Shown here: positions 6,062-10,441 of the stretch, piece by piece
Layout: the number at the start of each line of letters is the position of its first letter
Numbering within the stretch: the stretch's first letter is position 1
NCBI GenBank assembly: GCA_002315495.1
Contig: DCGJ01000102.1
Coordinates: forward strand, 1-10,441
From: Lachnoclostridium sp. UBA1781
GTDB lineage: Bacteria > Bacillota > Clostridia > Lachnospirales > Lachnospiraceae
Direction: 5' to 3'
DNA: 10,441 nucleotides
Notes under the pieces: generated by a model
Databases searched by the model: none
What the model was told of the DNA's origin: nothing
What the model saw: only the letters and a program-made list of their open reading frames with translations
Made by a program: the position numbers and the translations under genes

Positions 6062-8614
6062 ATGGCAACAGGGTTTGTTTTATTTGAGAGAGAATATTTT
6101 CGAAATGTCGGCGTGGATGTCATGGCCTTCAGCGATTTCTATCCGTCCGGGCATCAGTCCGGTGTGGGAATCGTGATGCATGACACGCGTGTCGCGACAA
6201 ATGGTGACCTGCGTTTTGAGGCAACGCCGGGGCAGTGGCAGCCGGTTCCGAAGCAGGGAGAACGGGTGGTAGACCGGGAGAACAATACGATCACCACAAC
6301 GCTGTCTTACCCGGATATGGAGGGGTATCTTCGTGGTTTTAATCCGATGATTTATCCGGATTTTGAATTCTCCTACAAGGTGTGTGTTCAGGGACTAGAG
6401 GACCATGTGCATGTGCGTGTGGACCTAGACCGACCGGTACCGAAGGAATTTCTGGGAAAGCTTCGGTTTAATCTGGAACTGTATCCGGGGGATTTGTTCG
6501 GTAAGGGCTGGATTATGGACGACATGACAGGAACCTTTCCGCAGCAACCAAATGGGCCAACACAGGGCGTTTTGTCCAATTATGAACATATGGGGCATTT
6601 GGCTCCGCTTTCGGATGCAAATGCGTCCATGGAGCGATTGACCGGTGGCAATAAGGGATATTCCCCGATGGTGGCGGATAACATCATTGCCCGTCCGTAC
6701 GCAAGCGGTCATTCCTTTACGGTTCGGCCGGAGGATGATTACCATCGGTTTACGATAACGAGCGAGAAGAACCTGCTGGAGCTTTTTGACGGGCGAATGA
6801 ATCATAATAACGGCTGGTTTGTGTTAAGCTCTGCGGTTCCGGCAGAAGCTACGGAAGATGCGATTTCCTGGGATATCTATCCAAGCGTAATTCCGGACTG
6901 GAAGCGTGAGCCTGTTGTTCAGGTGTCTGCGGTCGGATACCATCCCGCAATGCCAAAATGCGCGGTTATCGAGCTGGATTCGGGCGATACGGACATTGCG
7001 GTGCCGGGCATTTACAAGGTCGGTATTATGGGAAAAGAGAAGGTGGCTGATCTTGAGCCGGTAACCTTTGGAAACTTCCTTCGCTATCGGTATCTGCAGG
7101 CGGACTTTTCGTTCGTGAAGGAGCCGGGACTGTATGTGATTCGTTATCAAAATGCGGAGTCTTCCCTTTTTCGAATCGACAAAGACGTATATGAGCGTGG
7201 CGTATGGCAGCCGGTACTGGAATACTTTCTTCCGGTTCAGATGTGCCACATGAGAGTAAACGAAAAATATCGTGTATGGCATGGACTGTGTCACAATGAC
7301 GATGCAAGAATGTCCATAGAGGATTATACCTCCTTTGACGGCGCGGCGCAGGGAAAGTCTACCATGACAAAGTATCGTCCGGGTGAGCATGTCCCGGGAC
7401 TGAATCGCGGGGGCTGGCACGATGCGGGGGACTATGATCTTCGTATTGAATCCCAAAGCGGAGAAGCATATCTGCTTTCGATTGCGGCCGAGGAGTTTGG
7501 ATTGTATCTGGACGAAACCTCCATTGACCAGGAGAAGCAGGTCGTTGAGATTCATGAGCCGGACGGGAAAAATGATGTTTTGCAGCAGATTGAGCATGGA
7601 CTACTGAACGTTGTTGGCGGATATCGTGCGCTCGGTCGTCTGTATCACGAGATTATGAGCAGCGACCTTCGTCAGTACGTTTTGCTTGGTGACGGTGTGA
7701 ATATGACGGACGGAACTCCGGACAGTGAAAATGAACGCTGGGTGTTCACGGAGGACAACCCGGAGCGTGAGCTTATGGTAGCGTCCCATCTGGCAGCGGC
7801 ATCCCGTACTATCAGGGAGTACAATCCGGAGCTTTCGGCAGATGCTTTGGAGGTTGCCAAGGAATTGTATGAGATTACAAGGATTCCGGCAGGAGCAGAA
7901 GAGAAGCTGGCCGCATTTAGCCAGGGAACGTGGACGAATCGATTCAGCGGAGGCGCGATTTCTTCGAAGATTATGGCGTCGGTTGAATTGTTCCTGACAA
8001 CAAAGGATGAGAAATATCTTGCATATATTCGAGAGCATATGGATTATGTGGAAAAGACCGTTTCCGAAACCGGCTGGCTGGTGGGACGAATCTTTGACCA
8101 ACTTTCCGAGGAGCATGTTGCACGCGTGAAGGTCGCATTAAAAGCGTTCCGCGAGGCAATGAATCCGGACTGTGTAACCAACCCATACGGAATTCCGTAT
8201 AAGCCACTCATCTGGGGTGCAGGCTGGGGCATTCAGTCCATGGGTGTTCGGAACTATTTCCTGCATAAGATTTGCCCGGACCTCTTCGAGGAGAGTCTGG
8301 TATTTAATGCCCTTCACTTCATTCTCGGATGTCATCCGGGAACGAATAAAGCAAGCTTTGCATCGGGCGTTGGCTCAGATTCCGCAACGATTGCATACGG
8401 GATTAATCGTGCCGACTGGTCATATATTCCGGGTGGTGTCATCTCCGGAACGGCCTTGATTCGACCGGATCTTCCCGAGCTGCTTCGATTCCCGTTTTTG
8501 TGGCAACAGACCGAGTACGTGCTTGGTGGCGGCTCGATGTATTACCTGTTGTTAGTGCTTGCGGTTCGTCGTCTGTTAGGACTTCCGGACTGCATGGAGG
8601 AGAAACATGAGTAG
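6062..8614 (+). CDS. Glycoside hydrolase family 9 protein with Ig-like and extra N-terminal module
   Basis: An 850-residue family 9 glycoside hydrolase, an inverting family acting on beta-1,4-glucans and related oligosaccharides. Residues 1 to about 282 form a beta-rich module I do not recognise. Residues about 283-370 (VQVSAVGYHP ... GLYVIRY) match the Ig-like domain usually placed before GH9 (CelD_N type). The catalytic domain runs from about 371. It has GGWHDAGDYD, with Asp454 and Asp457 as the expected base pair, and near the end WQQTEYVLGGGS, where Glu818 is the likely acid. The usual YVTGFG...HPHH region is replaced by SFASGVGSDSATIAYG, so specificity may differ from classical endoglucanases; exo-acting glucosidase-like activity is possible. 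No signal peptide or dockerin is present, implying a cytoplasmic enzyme. It starts 74 nt after the HD-GYP gene, and its 3' end overlaps the GH10 gene by 8 nt. Confidence 0.9.
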   Translation: MATGFVLFEREYFRNVGVDVMAFSDFYPSGHQSGVGIVMHDTRVATNGDLRFEATPGQWQPVPKQGERVVDRENNTITTTLSYPDMEGYLRGFNPMIYPDFEFSYKVCVQGLEDHVHVRVDLDRPVPKEFLGKLRFNLELYPGDLFGKGWIMDDMTGTFPQQPNGPTQGVLSNYEHMGHLAPLSDANASMERLTGGNKGYSPMVADNIIARPYASGHSFTVRPEDDYHRFTITSEKNLLELFDGRMNHNNGWFVLSSAVPAEATEDAISWDIYPSVIPDWKREPVVQVSAVGYHPAMPKCAVIELDSGDTDIAVPGIYKVGIMGKEKVADLEPVTFGNFLRYRYLQADFSFVKEPGLYVIRYQNAESSLFRIDKDVYERGVWQPVLEYFLPVQMCHMRVNEKYRVWHGLCHNDDARMSIEDYTSFDGAAQGKSTMTKYRPGEHVPGLNRGGWHDAGDYDLRIESQSGEAYLLSIAAEEFGLYLDETSIDQEKQVVEIHEPDGKNDVLQQIEHGLLNVVGGYRALGRLYHEIMSSDLRQYVLLGDGVNMTDGTPDSENERWVFTEDNPERELMVASHLAAASRTIREYNPELSADALEVAKELYEITRIPAGAEEKLAAFSQGTWTNRFSGGAISSKIMASVELFLTTKDEKYLAYIREHMDYVEKTVSETGWLVGRIFDQLSEEHVARVKVALKAFREAMNPDCVTNPYGIPYKPLIWGAGWGIQSMGVRNYFLHKICPDLFEESLVFNALHFILGCHPGTNKASFASGVGSDSATIAYGINRADWSYIPGGVISGTALIRPDLPELLRFPFLWQQTEYVLGGGSMYYLLLVLAVRRLLGLPDCMEEKHE
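8596..8609 (+). promoter_or_regulatory. Ribosome binding site and coupled start of the GH10 gene
   Basis: GGAGGAG at 8596-8602 lies inside the last GH9 codons, 4 nt before the GH10 ATG at 8607. The GH9 stop TAG (8612-8614) falls after that ATG, giving an ATGAGTAG overlap typical of translational coupling. Confidence 0.8.
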
Positions 8615-9833
8615 ATACGAACATAGAAAATCAGAGGCGAGAATTCGCTTTACCGATGTAAGCGGAAAGCCGATTGCAAATGCAGACATCCGCGCAAAGC
8701 TTACGAACAACGAGTTTTTGTTTGGTTGTGGAGCATTTGACATGCTGGGTGCAACCGCACCGGATGAGTTTCCGAAAAAGGAGTTCTTCCAAGACCGTGC
8801 CAACAAGTGGCTCGAGGTATTCAACTACGGAACCCTGCCATTTTACTGGGCTCAATTCGAACCGAAAGAGGGAGAGCCACAGACGGAAAGCAGAATGCGT
8901 GCCGCAAAGTATATGAAGGAGCACAATGTAAGAGCAAAGGGACATCCGCTTTGCTGGCACACGTTATGCGCGGACTGGCTTTTGGAGTATGACAATAAGA
9001 CAATTTTGGACAAGCAGTTAGACCGTATTCACCGCGAGGTCAGTGAGTTTAAGGGTGTCATTGATATGTGGGATGTCATTAACGAGGTTGTGATTATGCC
9101 GGTGTTTGACCGGTATGATAACGCAATGACCAGACTGTGCAATGACTTGGGGCGCGTTCGCCTGGTAAAGGAAGTATTTGATGCGGCAAAGGATGCCAAT
9201 CCGGATGCAGTGCTTTTGATTAACGATTTCAACCTGTCCGAGAGCTACCGAATCCTGATAGACGGCTGTCTGAACGCAGGTGTTCCGATTTCTGCGATTG
9301 GTATTCAGACACACCAGCATCAGGGGTATATGGGGCAGGAGAAATTACAGGATATTCTGAAGCGCTATTCTGCGTTTGGACTTCCGCTGCATTTTACGGA
9401 GAATACACTTGTCTCCGGCGAGATTATGCCGTCCCATATCGTCGACCTAAATGACTACCAGGTGCCGGAATGGCCGTCCACACCGGAGGGTGAGGAGCGC
9501 CAGAAGAACGAATGGCGAGAGATGTATGAGATTCTTTTTGATCATCCTCTCGTTGAAGCTGTGACCGGTTGGGACTTTGCGGACGGTATGTGGCTCGGAG
9601 CGCCGAGCGGTATCATTCATCGGGATGGAACCTTGAAGCCGGTTTACCATGAAATGAAGAAGATGTTCCATGAAGAATGGACGACGGATACTACCATTCA
9701 CACGGATGAACAAGGCTATGCGACTCTGGAGGGCTTCCGCGGGGAGTACGCATTTTCACAGGGTTCGGCAAATGCAGCATTTACCCTCACCAAAGCCGCG
9801 AACGACGAAGAGAAAATCGTGATTTTGGCTTGA
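8607..9833 (+). CDS. Glycoside hydrolase family 10 protein (endo-1,4-beta-xylanase family)
   Basis: A 408-residue family 10 hydrolase, a retaining family that mostly cleaves beta-1,4-xylan chains. The (beta/alpha)8 barrel covers about residues 45-350. FNYGTLPFYW and KGHPLCWHTL (family: rgHtLvWH) form part of the sugar-binding cleft. WDVINEV carries the acid/base Glu160, and HFTENT carries the nucleophile Glu265; their spacing of 105 fits the family (106 in Cellulomonas Cex, from memory). The nucleophile motif is usually TELD, so Asn-Thr after the Glu is unusual. GWDFADGMWLG near residue 325 matches the conserved Trp region. Residues about 10-40 (RIRFTDVSGKPIANADI) and 360-395 (TDEQGYATLEGFRGEY) look like strands of a small beta-sandwich made from both ends of the chain. 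There is no signal peptide, so it should act in the cytoplasm on imported oligosaccharides with its overlapping partner GH9. No terminator is seen after it. Confidence 0.93.
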   Translation: MSRYEHRKSEARIRFTDVSGKPIANADIRAKLTNNEFLFGCGAFDMLGATAPDEFPKKEFFQDRANKWLEVFNYGTLPFYWAQFEPKEGEPQTESRMRAAKYMKEHNVRAKGHPLCWHTLCADWLLEYDNKTILDKQLDRIHREVSEFKGVIDMWDVINEVVIMPVFDRYDNAMTRLCNDLGRVRLVKEVFDAAKDANPDAVLLINDFNLSESYRILIDGCLNAGVPISAIGIQTHQHQGYMGQEKLQDILKRYSAFGLPLHFTENTLVSGEIMPSHIVDLNDYQVPEWPSTPEGEERQKNEWREMYEILFDHPLVEAVTGWDFADGMWLGAPSGIIHRDGTLKPVYHEMKKMFHEEWTTDTTIHTDEQGYATLEGFRGEYAFSQGSANAAFTLTKAANDEEKIVILA

Positions 9834-9858
9834 TTTTTAGGCGAAAATGATATAGTAT
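9830..9858 (+). promoter_or_regulatory. Probable promoter of the PPi-phosphofructokinase gene
   Basis: TTGATT (9830-9835, overlapping the GH10 stop codon) stands 17 nt before TAGTAT (9853-9858). Alternatively TGA-TATAGT (9848-9856) is an extended -10 with five of six matches. Which hexamer is used cannot be settled by eye. Because no terminator precedes it, some read-through from the hydrolase operon is possible. Confidence 0.5.
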
Positions 9859-9860
9859 AG

Positions 9861-9872
9861 CACCAATTGGTG
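9861..9872 (+). promoter_or_regulatory. 12-bp palindrome at the expected transcription start (candidate operator)
   Basis: CACCAATTGGTG is its own reverse complement. It begins 2-4 nt after the -10 region, where a bound repressor would block initiation. I do not recognise it as the site of a named regulator. It lies 33 nt before the start codon, upstream of the AAGGAG ribosome binding site at 9893-9898. Confidence 0.4.
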
Positions 9873-9905
9873 TAAATCAATATTTTTTGAAAAAGGAGTA
9901 TTTCT

Positions 9906-10441
9906 ATGAACATTTCACCACTTCAGAAAGCAAGATATGAGTACAGCCCAAAGCTTCCGGGCATGCTCAGAAACGGTATCGCTGAGATTTGTGTTAAGGA
10001 AGGCGCACCTACTCAGAGTGTAGCTGACCAGGATAAGATCCAGGCACTTTTCCCGAATACCTATGGTAAGAACGAGATTACCTTCCAGAAGGGTGCTAAC
10101 ACCTCTGCAGCTAAGAAGCAGATCGTTGGTGTTATCCTTTCCGGCGGACAGGCACCGGGCGGACATAACGTTATTTCCGGTCTTTACGATGCTTTGAAGG
10201 CTACCAATAGCGAGAACGAGCTTTACGGCTTCAAGGGCGGCCCAAGCGGTTTGATTGAGGATAAGTATGTTGTATTCGATGACAAGTTCATCGACGAGTA
10301 CAGAAATACCGGTGGTTTCGATATTATCGGTTCCGGTAGAACCAAGCTTGAGACCGAAGAGCAGTTTGCAATTGTAACTGAGGTTTGCAAGAAGCACGGC
10401 GTTACCGCTATCGTTATTATCGGTGGTGATGATTCCAATAC
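9906..10441 (+). CDS. pfp: Pyrophosphate--fructose 6-phosphate 1-phosphotransferase, N-terminal part (3' end outside window)
   Basis: The first 178 codons of a long-type phosphofructokinase, which uses pyrophosphate to make fructose 1,6-bisphosphate reversibly (EC 2.7.1.90). The N-terminal leader (SPLQKARYEYSPKLP) and SGGQAPGGHNVISG at residues 79-92 are typical of the plant-like PFP type of about 550 residues. The last visible residues are GGDDSN (173-178). The second Asp, at 176, replaces the Gly of ATP enzymes (GGDGS), a change known in this family to mark pyrophosphate as the donor. AAGGAG at 9893-9898, 7 nt before the ATG, supports the start. Codons such as GCT, GGT, GTT and AAG dominate, unlike the GCG- and CCG-richer hydrolase genes, which suggests high expression. 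It has its own promoter region with a palindromic candidate operator. The remaining two thirds of the gene are not in the window. Confidence 0.95.
   Translation, partial: MNISPLQKARYEYSPKLPGMLRNGIAEICVKEGAPTQSVADQDKIQALFPNTYGKNEITFQKGANTSAAKKQIVGVILSGGQAPGGHNVISGLYDALKATNSENELYGFKGGPSGLIEDKYVVFDDKFIDEYRNTGGFDIIGSGRTKLETEEQFAIVTEVCKKHGVTAIVIIGGDDSN

Noticed and set aside
6824..7597. 257-codon open frame on the - strand inside the GH9 gene
   Set aside because: Opposite a clearly conserved GH9 frame, with no recognisable protein motifs in its translation.
7601..8116. 171-codon open frame on the - strand inside the GH9 gene
   Set aside because: Same reasoning: it is antisense to the GH9 catalytic domain and lacks recognisable motifs.
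9813..9848. Weak inverted repeats at the end of the GH10 gene as a terminator
   Set aside because: The AAAATC/GATTTT pair leaves only a 2-nt loop and has no GC-rich stem, and the nearby ATTTT/AAAAT pair is AT-only, so neither is a credible terminator.
9915..10397. 160-codon open frame on the - strand inside pfp
   Set aside because: Biased codon use in the PFP frame leaves the opposite frame open; no motif or independent support was seen.

Overview
The window looks like chromosomal DNA of an anaerobic, fibre-degrading member of the Bacillota (Firmicutes), most likely Lachnospiraceae-like. This rests on strong AGGAG-type ribosome binding sites, mid-range GC, a 7TM/HD-GYP signalling protein, intracellular plant-polysaccharide hydrolases and two distinct phosphofructokinases. 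The taxon is an inference; no rRNA or other marker is present. All seven protein genes are on the + strand and no mobile element, tRNA, rRNA or CRISPR was seen.

Region 1 (2-2798): the 3' end of a phosphofructokinase gene is followed 20 nt later by a polyphosphate kinase (PPK1) gene carrying an unusual lysine-rich N-terminal tail. A perfect 13-bp stem-loop with a T tract closes this unit.

Region 2 (about 2837-9833): an extended -10 promoter precedes a four-gene unit: a type-B carboxylesterase, a seven-helix membrane receptor ending in an HD-GYP (cyclic-di-GMP phosphodiesterase-type) domain, a family 9 glycoside hydrolase and a family 10 glycoside hydrolase (xylanase family). The GH9 and GH10 genes overlap by 8 nt. 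None of the three enzymes has a visible signal peptide, so they probably act in the cytoplasm on imported, possibly acylated, beta-1,4-linked oligosaccharides. The HD-GYP receptor in the middle suggests that sensing or c-di-GMP turnover is tied to use of this substrate.

Region 3 (9834-10441): a short intergenic stretch with a promoter and a perfect 12-bp palindrome leads into the 5' part of a long-type pyrophosphate-dependent phosphofructokinase, cut by the window end. Its GCT/GGT/GTT/AAG-rich codon use suggests high expression.

The window thus joins polysaccharide breakdown to glycolysis and phosphate-polymer metabolism: PPK1 handles polyphosphate, PFP uses pyrophosphate, and a second phosphofructokinase lies at the other edge. 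The most notable observations are the PPK1 tail with a possible internal start, the HD-GYP receptor inside a hydrolase operon, the unassigned ~280-residue N-terminal module of the GH9 protein, and atypical active-site motifs in GH9 and GH10.
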